This document shows, in pieces, positions 8,469 through 15,944 of a DNA stretch of 64,000 nt (positions within the stretch are counted from its first letter, which is position 1; every line of letters starts with the position of its first letter). Both the position numbers and the translations under genes were made by a program. The notes below the pieces were generated by a model. The model was given only the letters and a program-made list of their open reading frames with translations, had not been told where the DNA came from and did not search any database. This DNA is from Agromyces ramosus. Its GTDB lineage: Bacteria > Actinomycetota > Actinomycetes > Actinomycetales > Microbacteriaceae. The DNA lies in assembly GCF_004216665.1 (NCBI RefSeq), contig NZ_SGWY01000001.1:1240001-1304000 (forward strand), read 5' to 3'.

Positions 8469-10124
8469 CTACCGGGCGCCAATGGTGGCCGCCCACGGGT
8501 AGTACAGGAACGCGATCGACGGCGCGACGCCCGTGATGCGCTCCCCGAGGAACAGGGGCATCGGACCGGCGTACAGCGGCAGCCATGGGAGCTGCTCGTT
8601 GGCGATGCGCTGGGCCTCGGCGGTCTTCTCGGAGCGAGCCGCGGGGTCGTCGATCGCGATCGCCTCGTTCACGACCTGATCGAACTCGGGGTCGGACCAT
8701 CCGCCGTAGTTGCTGAACTCGCCGGTGCGCAGCACGCTGTACATCTCGAGCGGGTCGGGGCTCGACAGGTACCAGGACGTGTAGAAGAGATCCACGCCCT
8801 CGCGTGCGCTCGGGTCGGAGAAGAGCGCGGTGTAGGCGTTCGGCGTGATCGTCTCGATGGTGGCCTTCAGGCCGATCGACTCGGCGGCCGCGGCGGTCGC
8901 CTGCGCGATCACGTTGAAGTCGCTGCTGATCGGCGCGGTGACGAGCACGATCTCCTCGCCGACGACCCCGGCCTCCTCCACGAGCTGCTTCGCCGCGGCG
9001 AGGTCGTACGGATACTCCGCGAGGCCCTCGAAGGCCGTCGCGAGGCCGGCCTCGCTCGCTCCGACCCAGACGGACTCGGTCGTGAGCGCATCGGTCACCT
9101 CCCCGTAGCCCTTGGCGGCGGCGGAGACGATCCCCTCGCGGTCGAGGGCCATGAGCAGCGCCGCGCGCACGTTCACGTCGCCGAGCGGCCCTTCGAGATC
9201 GCTCACGATGAGGCTCGACACCGCCGTGCTCATGCCGAAGAGCATGTCGCCGACGCTCGAGTTCTCGAGCTGCGGAACCGCCTCGAACGGGACCATCCAG
9301 CCGCCGTCGACCTCGCCCGAGGCCAGGGCGTTGACGCGGGCATTGGCGTCGTTCATGAAGATGAACTCGACCTCGCCCGACTTGGCCCGGAGCGACTCGT
9401 CCCAGTAGTCGTCGTAGCGGGTGAGGGTGATGCGTTCGCCCGCCTTCCACTCCGTGAGGCTGAACGGCCCCGTGCAGTTCACGCCGCCGGTCGAGTTGCC
9501 GTAGTCGGCGCCCTTCTCGGCGAGGGTGGCCGCCGACTCGATGACGCCGGCCGAACCGCCCATCGCGAGGTTGAACTGCGAGTCGGGAAGCGACTCGGTC
9601 ACGGTGACCTCGCGGTCGCCGGTCTGCTCGATCGAGGCGACGTTCTGGTACACCGAGTACCACGACGAGCCGACGGCGGGGTCGAGGTGGCGGTTCATGG
9701 AGGCGACCACGTCGGCGGCCGTGAGCGGCGTGCCGTCGTGGAATGTCACGCCGTCGCGGATCGTGTACACCCACGTCGTCGGCGTCGGATGCTCGAACGC
9801 CTCCGCGAGCCCGGGCGACAGCGAGTAGTCGGGGTTGAGCCGCAGCAGCGACTCGCACACGTTCGCGAGCACCTGGTTGTCGGCGTAGTCGAACGCGTAG
9901 GCGTAGTCGAGCGAGAAGGGCTCGGCGTAGCTCACCCACGAGAACGAGTCGATGTCGCCAGATGGGGCGTCGGTCGTGGCGGTGAGCTCCCAGTCGACGT
10001 TCGTGTCGGCGTCGGGTTCGGGGCCGGTGCAGCCTGCGAGCACGAGGGCGGCGCTGACGCCGCCGGCGACCATCGCGACGGTGCGACGAGCTCGCCGCCG
10101 GGCGGGGGTGGATGGGCTGGACAT
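8469..10124 (-). CDS. Substrate-binding lipoprotein of the oligopeptide-type ABC importer
   Basis: A 551-residue SBP_bac_5 family protein. The signal peptide has twin arginines and ends in lipobox LAGC near residue 32, followed by an acidic linker. Family-typical segments include NVCESLLRLNPDYSLSPGLA near the N-terminus and VTFHDGTPLTAADVVAS about 50 residues later. It captures substrate outside the cell and delivers it to the permease pair. It lies 15 bases downstream of the amidohydrolase gene in the same operon. Family members bind peptides, opines, glycosides or nickel; the ligand here is unknown, and the partner enzymes suggest an amide- or amine-containing compound. Confidence 0.9.
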   Translation of the reverse strand: MSSPSTPARRRARRTVAMVAGGVSAALVLAGCTGPEPDADTNVDWELTATTDAPSGDIDSFSWVSYAEPFSLDYAYAFDYADNQVLANVCESLLRLNPDYSLSPGLAEAFEHPTPTTWVYTIRDGVTFHDGTPLTAADVVASMNRHLDPAVGSSWYSVYQNVASIEQTGDREVTVTESLPDSQFNLAMGGSAGVIESAATLAEKGADYGNSTGGVNCTGPFSLTEWKAGERITLTRYDDYWDESLRAKSGEVEFIFMNDANARVNALASGEVDGGWMVPFEAVPQLENSSVGDMLFGMSTAVSSLIVSDLEGPLGDVNVRAALLMALDREGIVSAAAKGYGEVTDALTTESVWVGASEAGLATAFEGLAEYPYDLAAAKQLVEEAGVVGEEIVLVTAPISSDFNVIAQATAAAAESIGLKATIETITPNAYTALFSDPSAREGVDLFYTSWYLSSPDPLEMYSVLRTGEFSNYGGWSDPEFDQVVNEAIAIDDPAARSEKTAEAQRIANEQLPWLPLYAGPMPLFLGERITGVAPSIAFLYYPWAATIGAR

Positions 10125-10139
10125 GATGCTCCTCAGGGG

Positions 10140-11819
10140 TCAGCTCGTGCGGGAGTAGGCGAGCTCGCCGTCGATCCACGTGGCGACCACGGTGGAGCGG
10201 TGGATCTCGCCTGCGGGGAGGCCGAACGGATCGGGGTCGAGCACGACGAGGTTCGCGAGGTACCCCTCGCGGACGTAGCCGGTGTCGTGGTCGCGGTGGT
10301 TCACGTAGGCGGAGCCCGAGGTGTAGGCCGCCATCGCGGTGGCGAGGTCGAGGCGCTGATGGGCGCCGCCGAGCGGCTCGGAATCCAGGCCGGGTGCGAC
10401 CCGGGTGACCGCGATGTGGATCGCGTGCATCGGGTCGGCGCTCGAGACGGGCCAGTCGCTGCCCGCCGCGAGTCGGGCGCCGTTGCGCACGAGATCGCCG
10501 AACGGGTACTGCCGCGCCTCGGCGCCATCCTGCAGGAACGGGAGCGTCAGCTCGTCGATCTGGTCCTCGTGCGTGGCCCAGAGCGCCTGGATGTTGGCGA
10601 CCGCCTCGAGGTCGGCGAACCGTGCGGTCTCGCGCTCCTCGACGACCTGCAGGTGCGCCAGGTGGTGCCGCCCGTCGGTGGCGCCGTTGGCCTCGCGTGC
10701 GGCCTCGACCGCGTCGAGCGCCTCGCGCACCGCACGGTCGCCGAGGGCGTGGAAGTGCACCTGGAATTCGGCGGCGTCGAGCTGGGTGACGATCTCGCGC
10801 AGCCGCTCGGGATCGATGAAGGAGAGGCCTCGGTTGCCGGTGTCGTGTCCGTGCACGTCGCGATACGGGGTGAGCATGGCCGCAGTCTGGTTCTCGGCCA
10901 CGCCGTCGACCATGATCTTCGTCGTGCCGAGCGTGAAGCGCCCGTGGTCGAGCGCGGCGAACTCGGCGCGTCGGCGCACCATCTCGTCGAGCTGCTCGAG
11001 ACCGCCCGCGCGTTCCCACCACTGGGCGCCGACGACGTGCACCTTCAACGTGCCCTCGGCCAGCGCGCGGCGGTAGACGGATGCCACGTCCTGAACACCC
11101 CCGAGGCCGGTGCCGACCCATGCGTCCTGCCATCCGGTGATGCCGAGCGCGATCAGATCCTCCTGCGCACGGAGCAGGCCGGCGTAGGCGAGGTCGGCGC
11201 CGATCGGCGGGCGCACGTGGTCGAACAGGGCGCCGGCGCCCTCGTGGAACGTGCCGGCCGGGGTGCCGTCGGGCTCGCGCTCGATGCGGCCGTCGGCCGG
11301 GTCGGGGGTGGACGCGTCGAGGCCCGCCGCCCGGATCGCCGCGGTGTTCGCCCACGTCGAGTGGTGGTCGCGGCTCATGAGCAGCACCGGCCGATCGGGC
11401 ACGACCGCATCGAGCAGCGCGCGCACGGGCGCACCGCCCGGGAAGTGGTCCATCGACCAGCCGCCGCCCTGGATCCAGGCCTCGTCGGGGTTCGCGTCGG
11501 CGTACGCCTGCACGTGGGCGACGGCGTCGGCGGCATCCGTCGCCTCGGTCAGGTTGCACATGAGCAGCTCGACGCCGGCGCTCACCGGATGCACGTGCGC
11601 GTCCTGGAAGCCGGGGCTCAGCAGTGCGCCGTCGAGGTCGACCACACGAGTGTGCTCGTCGATGTGCGCGGATGCCTCGGGCTCGGGCACCACCGCAAGG
11701 ATGCGGTCGCCCGCCACGGCCACCGCGTGGCCGTGCAAGGGCTCGCCGGTTCCGGTGAACACGGCTCCGCCGGTGAACAGTACGTCGGCTGCAGGCAACG
11801 GGCGCCCTCGCTTCCTCAT
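10140..11819 (-). CDS. YtcJ-type metal-dependent amidohydrolase
   Basis: A 559-residue amidohydrolase of the YtcJ/exoenzyme-regulatory (Amidohydro_3) family. It has the small N-terminal beta domain, the metal-binding DAHVHP motif near residue 77, the HFHALGDRAVR motif in the second half, and GSDWPVSSADPM near the C-terminal end. Such enzymes hydrolyse N-acyl or cyclic amide bonds; there is no signal peptide, so it works in the cytoplasm. The ATG at 11819 was chosen as the first in-frame ATG downstream of the proposed promoter (-10 TACGCT at 11840-11845); upstream in-frame codons fall inside the operator. It is the first gene of the six-gene operon and is divergent from a TetR regulator. Its product could feed the FAD oxidoreductase at the operon end. 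Confidence 0.85.
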   Translation of the reverse strand: MRKRGRPLPAADVLFTGGAVFTGTGEPLHGHAVAVAGDRILAVVPEPEASAHIDEHTRVVDLDGALLSPGFQDAHVHPVSAGVELLMCNLTEATDAADAVAHVQAYADANPDEAWIQGGGWSMDHFPGGAPVRALLDAVVPDRPVLLMSRDHHSTWANTAAIRAAGLDASTPDPADGRIEREPDGTPAGTFHEGAGALFDHVRPPIGADLAYAGLLRAQEDLIALGITGWQDAWVGTGLGGVQDVASVYRRALAEGTLKVHVVGAQWWERAGGLEQLDEMVRRRAEFAALDHGRFTLGTTKIMVDGVAENQTAAMLTPYRDVHGHDTGNRGLSFIDPERLREIVTQLDAAEFQVHFHALGDRAVREALDAVEAAREANGATDGRHHLAHLQVVEERETARFADLEAVANIQALWATHEDQIDELTLPFLQDGAEARQYPFGDLVRNGARLAAGSDWPVSSADPMHAIHIAVTRVAPGLDSEPLGGAHQRLDLATAMAAYTSGSAYVNHRDHDTGYVREGYLANLVVLDPDPFGLPAGEIHRSTVVATWIDGELAYSRTS

Positions 11820-11839
11820 CGAACGGGTCGGACTCGGCG

Positions 11840-11869
11840 AGCGTACCCATCGCCCAACACCGATGTCAA
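11840..11869 (-). promoter_or_regulatory. Promoter of the amidohydrolase operon
   Basis: On the minus strand, -35 TTGACA (11869-11864), an 18-base spacer and -10 TACGCT (11845-11840) give a good vegetative promoter. The -35 lies inside one arm of the 35-bp palindrome, so binding of a repressor there would block it. Confidence 0.65.
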
Positions 11870-11889
11870 CACCGTTGACATCGGTGTTG
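11855..11889. promoter_or_regulatory. 35-bp palindromic operator between divergent genes
   Basis: Perfect 15-base inverted arms, CAACACCGATGTCAA and TTGACATCGGTGTTG, are separated by CACCG. It lies between the amidohydrolase operon and the tetR gene. Each arm contains a TTGACA that reads outwards as the -35 of one of the two divergent promoters. Size and position fit an operator bound by one or two TetR-family dimers controlling both directions. Confidence 0.75.
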
Positions 11890-11905
11890 TCCATTTCGTT
11901 ATGCT
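11875..11905 (+). promoter_or_regulatory. Promoter of the tetR gene
   Basis: TTGACA at 11875-11880, inside the right arm of the palindrome, is followed after 19 bases by TATGCT (11900-11905). Overlap with the operator implies autoregulation. Confidence 0.5.
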
Positions 11906-11993
11906 GGGCTTCCATCGCGTCCGCGACTGGCGCCCTGCCACAGGGGGTCGCGGGCGTGGCAGCATGGGCCATGACACGACGGGGGCGACACCG

Positions 11994-12686
11994 ATGACGA
12001 CTGCGACGCGATCCACCGCCGGCCGCGCGGGCCGCGGCGGAGGCAAGGCGCGCCTCGACCGCGACGCGATCGTCGCCGCCGGACTCAAGCTCGCCGCGCA
12101 GCCGGGCGTCGGCTCCGTCTCGGTGCGCGACCTCGGCGCCGAGCTCGGCGCCGACCCGACAGCCATCTACCGCCATTTCCGCGGCAAGGACGAGCTCATG
12201 CGCTCGCTCCTCGACGAGCTCATCGGCATGAGCCTGCAGCGCGTCGACGCGGAGCCCGACGACTGGCGCGGTCGGCTCACGCAGGTGGCCGTCTCCACCC
12301 TCGAGATGTTCGCGACCTACCCGGCGATCGGCGTCGAGGCGACGGTGCTCACGACCGGCGGTCCCCATGAACTCGACGTCATCGAGTTCATGCTCGACGC
12401 CTTCTCGCGCGCCGGCCTCGAGGGCGAGGATCTCGTGAGCCACTACGCGCTCATGGCGTCGCACACCCTGTCGAGCGCGGCGGGCATCGCCCGAAGCCGC
12501 AGCGAGCGCGGAACCGGGCCGTCGGCGCCCAGTCCGTGGATCGAGAGCCCGCTGCTCGTCGACCCGGCGCGGCATCCGCTCATCGCCTCGCTCGGGCCCA
12601 GGCTGCGCGCCCTCGACGACCGTGAGCTCTTCATGCTCGGCGTGGAGTCCGTGCTCGATTCGGCGGAGCGCGCGGGGGCGCGCTGA
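11994..12686 (+). CDS. TetR-family transcriptional regulator
   Basis: A 230-residue protein. The helix-turn-helix is in residues ~20-65, with SVRDLGAELGADPTAIYRHF matching the TetR HTH consensus. The remaining ~160 residues form an all-helical ligand-binding domain of the TetR_C type. The ATG at 11994 follows a gggggcg stretch nine bases upstream; an in-frame ATG at 11964 is an alternative adding 10 residues. It is divergent from the amidohydrolase operon across the 35-bp palindrome and is the obvious candidate repressor of both sides, with a substrate or intermediate of that operon as probable inducer (inference). Confidence 0.9.
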   Translation: MTTATRSTAGRAGRGGGKARLDRDAIVAAGLKLAAQPGVGSVSVRDLGAELGADPTAIYRHFRGKDELMRSLLDELIGMSLQRVDAEPDDWRGRLTQVAVSTLEMFATYPAIGVEATVLTTGGPHELDVIEFMLDAFSRAGLEGEDLVSHYALMASHTLSSAAGIARSRSERGTGPSAPSPWIESPLLVDPARHPLIASLGPRLRALDDRELFMLGVESVLDSAERAGAR

Positions 12687-12726
12687 GGGCGGCCCCGGGT
12701 CAGCCGCCTCGGGCTACACTGCGGGA

Positions 12727-13188
12727 ATGGCCGACGCGCCGGCATATCGGATCTGGCCGCCTGTGGCGCTTGGTGTTCCGCTCCTGATCGGCCTCGGCAT
12801 CACCGCCGGGGTGGGCGACCCGATCGCGTTGCCGGTCACGCTCTCACGATCGGTGGCGGTCGTCCTCATCCTGGCCTTCGCCGTCTGGAACGGGTGGGCG
12901 ATCTGGCTCATGGCCCGGCATCGAACAGCCCTGCTGCCCGGTGGCTCGACGCGCACGATCCTCGACCGGGGCCCGTTCGGGGTGAGCCGCAACCCGCTCT
13001 ACCTGGGCCTGATCGCGTTGGATGCGGCACTGGCCTTGCTGTGGCCGTCGTTCTGGGCACTCGTGCTCACGCCGGTCGGCGTCGTGGCGTTGTGGTGGGG
13101 GGCCATCCGCCCCGAGGAGCGGTATCTCAGCGCGAAGTTCGGCAGGGAGTACGACGCCTACCGCGCTCGCGTGCGGCGCTGGCTGTAG
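12727..13188 (+). CDS. PEMT/ICMT-like membrane methyltransferase
   Basis: A 153-residue integral membrane protein with about four hydrophobic segments. The RNPLYLGLIAL motif (about residues 91-101) and the C-terminal GREYDAYRARVRRWL are hallmarks of the isoprenylcysteine carboxyl methyltransferase / phosphatidylethanolamine N-methyltransferase superfamily; the PEERYL stretch completes the SAM-binding end. The substrate is unknown. The start is supported by TACACT (12715-12720) six bases before the ATG, indicating a leaderless mRNA. It lies 40 bases after tetR but with its own promoter. Confidence 0.8.
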   Translation: MADAPAYRIWPPVALGVPLLIGLGITAGVGDPIALPVTLSRSVAVVLILAFAVWNGWAIWLMARHRTALLPGGSTRTILDRGPFGVSRNPLYLGLIALDAALALLWPSFWALVLTPVGVVALWWGAIRPEERYLSAKFGREYDAYRARVRRWL

Positions 13189-13299
13189 TCATCCCGAAGC
13201 GGGATCGACGTGCTGGCTGGGCCCGACGACGTGCGTACCCGCGGGCATAGATTGAACGCAGGGCGGTGCGCCCGCACGGCTCCGAGCGAAAGGATCGGC

Positions 13300-14124
13300 A
13301 TGACGGAGCACGACGTCACCTCGAGGTGGAGACGGTTCTGGGAACGGGGCGGGTGGTGGCGTTCGCTCCTGCTCGTGGTCGCCTACTACCTGCTCTTCCA
13401 GGCGGGCTCGTTGCTGTTCGCACCGCTGCTCGCAGGGGTCGACGACCCGGCGATGATCGTGTTCGTCGGCACGGCGCTGCCCATCGCGCTCGGCGGGCTC
13501 ATCCTCGTCGCGTTCGGGTGGTCGACGGGGTGGCTCCGCGAACTGTTCGGGCCTCAGCCGATCCGCGGACGGGCCTGGATGTGGATCGCGGTTGCCGTCG
13601 TGCTCCTGTTCAACGTGCTGCGGTTCGCGACGGTCGACTACGGCGAGGCCGGAGCGGGCATGGTGATCGCCTGGTTGGTCGCGGGACTGTTCATCGGGTT
13701 CGCGGAAGAAGTCCTGACGCGCGGGTTCGTGGTGAACCTCATGCGCAAAGCGGGGTACCGCGAGATCGTGGTCGCCGTGGTCTCGGCCGCGCTGTTCGCG
13801 GTGCTGCATTCGGGCAATCTGCTGTCGGGGCAGTCGCCCCTCGCGACGCTGCTCCAGCTCGTCTACACCTTCGCGTTCGGGCTGTGCATGTACTTGGCTC
13901 TGCGGGTGACGGGAAACCTCATCTGGCCGATCCTGCTGCACGCGACCACTGACCCCTCGATCTTCCTGCAGACCACCTATCCGGCGGACAGCCCACTCAC
14001 GGGCATCGCGGCATTGGGCAACCCGGCGGTCATCGTCACCGGACTCGTGCTCCTCATCTTCATCCGCGGCCGAGTGAGCCTGCCGGCCGGCCCGAACGTC
14101 ACGAGCGATCGAGTGTCGGCATAG
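13300..14124 (+). CDS. CPBP-family intramembrane metalloprotease
   Basis: A 274-residue membrane protein with about eight hydrophobic segments. It carries all the CPBP (Abi/CAAX protease) motifs: EExxxR (E136, E137 in FAEEVLTRG), FxxxH (H170 in FAVLHSGN) and a third motif with H214 in HATTD. These residues bind the catalytic metal inside the membrane. Family members cleave CAAX-type or other membrane proteins, or act in bacteriocin self-immunity; no partner is encoded next door. A GAAAGGA ribosome-binding site precedes the ATG. A strong hairpin follows the gene. Confidence 0.88.
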   Translation: MTEHDVTSRWRRFWERGGWWRSLLLVVAYYLLFQAGSLLFAPLLAGVDDPAMIVFVGTALPIALGGLILVAFGWSTGWLRELFGPQPIRGRAWMWIAVAVVLLFNVLRFATVDYGEAGAGMVIAWLVAGLFIGFAEEVLTRGFVVNLMRKAGYREIVVAVVSAALFAVLHSGNLLSGQSPLATLLQLVYTFAFGLCMYLALRVTGNLIWPILLHATTDPSIFLQTTYPADSPLTGIAALGNPAVIVTGLVLLIFIRGRVSLPAGPNVTSDRVSA

Positions 14125-14131
14125 TCGAGAA

Positions 14132-14156
14132 GGGCCGGCGGGGCGGCCGCCGGCCC
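14132..14156 (+). terminator. Terminator of the CPBP gene
   Basis: Perfect 10-base arms GGGCCGGCGG / CCGCCGGCCC around a 5-base loop, eight bases after the CPBP stop codon, with additional outer pairing (GAGA/TCTC). Confidence 0.65.
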
Positions 14157-14188
14157 GTCTCGGCATGTCCGGTGTCATGGCCGGAAAG

Positions 14189-14234
14189 GAGAAGCCCCAA
14201 CTGGACCGGAATTCCGGGCCACTTGGGGCTTCTC
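14189..14234. terminator. Long hairpin terminator next to tRNA-Ser(GCU)
   Basis: Arms GAGAAGCCCCAA (14189-14200) and TTGGGGCTTCTC (14223-14234) pair perfectly. Pairing continues inward past one mismatch, and the loop holds the palindrome CCGGAATTCCGG. It begins six bases from the 3' end of the minus-strand tRNA gene, so it most likely ends that transcript; it may also stop readthrough from the CPBP side. Confidence 0.7.
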
Positions 14235-14239
14235 GTGAG

Positions 14240-14328
14240 CGGAGACGGCGGGATTTGAACCCGCGGTCCCCTTACGGGGACTCCACCTTAGCAGGGTGGT
14301 GCACTCGACCGGACTATGCGACGTCTCC
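14240..14328 (-). tRNA. tRNA-Ser (anticodon GCU)
   Basis: An 89-base cloverleaf can be drawn: acceptor stem GGAGACG/CGTCTCC, anticodon stem CCACC/GGTGG with loop CTGCTAA (anticodon GCT, reads AGC/AGU), long variable arm of type II tRNA, and T arm GCGGG-TTCAAAT-CCCGC. The discriminator base is G, as expected for serine tRNA. CCA is not encoded. Confidence 0.97.
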
Positions 14329-14357
14329 TCGCGCATGCTCCCGCACACGCGACAGCA

Positions 14358-14363
14358 ATCATA
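14358..14363 (-). promoter_or_regulatory. -10 element of tRNA-Ser(GCU)
   Basis: TATGAT on the minus strand, about 30 bases upstream of the tRNA 5' end, with a weak -35 (TCGTCA) 18 bases further upstream. The predicted start leaves a leader of about 23 bases for RNase P to remove. Confidence 0.5.
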
Positions 14364-14413
14364 ACCTGCGGATGCCGCGGATGACGATTCGGCGCCGGCC
14401 GCCCAGGTGGGCC

Positions 14414-15703
14414 CTACTGGTCGTCGAGGGTGCGACCGGCGGAGCAGCGGGTCTCAGCGGCGGTCTGGCCGGTGACGTCGGCGGGGAGCGCCTCCACGGT
14501 GGGCGCCGGAGCGGTCTCGGCAGGGGCCTCCTCGGCGGGGACCTCCTCGGCGGGGACCTCGGCCGGCGGCGCAGCATTGGGATCGGCCACGGTGCCGAAC
14601 TCCGACTCGGCCAGCGCGGCCGGGTCGAAGGACACCGGGAGGTCGTTCTGCAGCGCCGTGCGCACGTAGTCGGCGGAATCGGTCGGGACGACCGCTCCGC
14701 CCCCGTCGGCGTAGGCGGTCGGGTACTGGATGAAGGCGATCTTGTTCAGGTCGGTGTCCTTCAGCGCCTTCGCGATGGAGATCATGCGAGTGGGGTCCAT
14801 GAGGCTGTCGGAGAGCTGCATGTTCGCGAGCGCCGCCTTGGCGATCGAGTACAGCTTCACCGGATCGCCCAGCGTGCCGTTCGACTGCAGGGTGCGGGCG
14901 AGCGACGACAGGAACACCTGCTGGTTCGAGATCCGGGCGAGGTCGCTGCCGTCGCCCACGCCGTGGCGCGTGCGGAGGAACTGCAGTGCCGCAACACCCG
15001 AGAGCGTGTGGGTGCCCGCCTCGAGGAACGTTCCGGTGTACTCGTCCTCGATCGGCTCGGCGACGCAGACGTCGACGCCGCCCACGGCCTCCGACAGGCC
15101 GGCGACACCCATGAACTGCACGATGCCGGCGAAGGGGATGGTGATGCCGAGCTCGGTCTCGACGGTCTTCACGACGCATCCGAGCCCGCCGTGCGAGAGC
15201 ACGGTGTTGATCTTCACGCCGTACTGCTCGGAGAGGGTGCTGCTCGGGTCCTCGGGGTCGGTGCACTCGGGTACGTCGATGAGCATGTCGCGCGGGAAGC
15301 TCACGACCGAGGCGTTCGTGTGGTCCTCGGAGATGTGCATGAGCATCGTCACGTCGTTGAGGACGGCGGTCTCCTCGTCAGGATCGCCGAACGCCTCGCC
15401 CTGGCCCTGACGGCTGTCACTGCCCACGACGAGCAGGTTGACCCCGCCCTCCATGGCGCCGACGTCGGGCACGCCCTCGAGCACTTCCTCGTTGCCGAGG
15501 GTCACGGTGGGCTTCACGGTGCTGGCCAGGTCCCATGCGGCATAGGCGGCGACGGCGGAACCCGAGATCAGGGTCACGGCGACGACGGATGCCGTGATCT
15601 TCGCCACGGTCCTCCATGCGCTGTGGGTCTTGAGACGTCCGTGGCGTGCCACAGAAGGGGTCTTCGCAGCGCGGCGCGAGCTGTGACGCAGGTCCTGGTT
15701 CAA
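14414..15703 (-). CDS. LCP-family (LytR-CpsA-Psr) envelope glycopolymer transferase
   Basis: A 429-residue protein: basic cytoplasmic N-terminus, one membrane anchor (about residues 35-60), then an extracellular LCP domain. LCP marks are VGSDSR, LNDVTMLMHIS, VVSFPRDM (phosphate-contacting Arg) and FLRTRHGVGDGSDLARI. LCP enzymes move glycopolymers from lipid carriers to peptidoglycan. The domain is followed by a Pro/Glu/Ala-rich linker and a conserved tail (EALPADVTGQTAAETRCSA) shared with the paralogue at 15945. The start is a TTG at 15703, set by AGGAGAG at 15711-15717; longer starts would run into the tRNA gene. Only 36 bases separate it from the tRNA-Ser(UGA) 3' end, so the two are probably co-transcribed. 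Confidence 0.88.
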   Translation of the reverse strand: MNQDLRHSSRRAAKTPSVARHGRLKTHSAWRTVAKITASVVAVTLISGSAVAAYAAWDLASTVKPTVTLGNEEVLEGVPDVGAMEGGVNLLVVGSDSRQGQGEAFGDPDEETAVLNDVTMLMHISEDHTNASVVSFPRDMLIDVPECTDPEDPSSTLSEQYGVKINTVLSHGGLGCVVKTVETELGITIPFAGIVQFMGVAGLSEAVGGVDVCVAEPIEDEYTGTFLEAGTHTLSGVAALQFLRTRHGVGDGSDLARISNQQVFLSSLARTLQSNGTLGDPVKLYSIAKAALANMQLSDSLMDPTRMISIAKALKDTDLNKIAFIQYPTAYADGGGAVVPTDSADYVRTALQNDLPVSFDPAALAESEFGTVADPNAAPPAEVPAEEVPAEEAPAETAPAPTVEALPADVTGQTAAETRCSAGRTLDDQ

Positions 15704-15739
15704 CCGGTGCCTCTCCTGTCTGTTCCGTGGTCGTATGCG

Positions 15740-15824
15740 CGGAGGGCGTGGGATTCGAACCCACGAGGCATTGCTGCCCACTGGTTTTCAAGACCAGCTC
15801 CATCGGCCGCTCGGACAGCCCTCC
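15740..15824 (-). tRNA. tRNA-Ser (anticodon UGA)
   Basis: An 85-base type II cloverleaf: acceptor GGAGGGC/GCCCTCC, anticodon stem CTGGT/ACCAG with loop CTTGAAA (anticodon TGA, reads UCA and others), a variable arm of about 16 bases, and T arm GTGGG-TTCGAAT-CCCAC. The discriminator base is G; CCA is not encoded. It lies directly upstream of, and in line with, the LCP gene starting at 15703. Confidence 0.97.
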
Positions 15825-15876
15825 TCACCGGCACGCCGACGCCCCGTGAGGGGCGACGTCGCACGGGCAGGCCCCG

Positions 15877-15882
15877 ATTCTA
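15877..15882 (-). promoter_or_regulatory. -10 element upstream of tRNA-Ser(UGA)
   Basis: TAGAAT on the minus strand, about 53 bases before the tRNA 5' end; no convincing -35. A small hairpin (CGCCCC-GTGA-GGGGCG, about 15839-15855) lies in the leader and may also be the end of the upstream LCP transcript. No other promoter-like sequence is apparent before the LCP gene at 15703. Confidence 0.45.
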
Positions 15883-15944
15883 GCCGAAGCGCATTCCGAC
15901 CAGCCTCCCAGCACACCCTGAGAGGGTCCTGAAGCGACCCGCCG

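Noticed and set aside
7425-12686. Very long plus-strand open frame (about 1750 codons) opposite the ABC operon
   Set aside because: High-GC antisense shadow: it lies opposite six well-recognised genes and has a Glu/Arg/Gly/His-rich composition typical of such frames. Only its last 231 codons (tetR) are real.
15704-15781. Upstream extension of the LCP gene to an ATG at 15781
   Set aside because: It would translate through the tRNA-Ser(UGA) gene; the TTG at 15703 has a proper ribosome-binding site and gives a normal LCP N-terminus.
14240-15824. tRNA-Ser genes as integration sites of a mobile element
   Set aside because: No integrase, no repeat of the tRNA 3' end nearby, and the surrounding genes are ordinary chromosomal ones.
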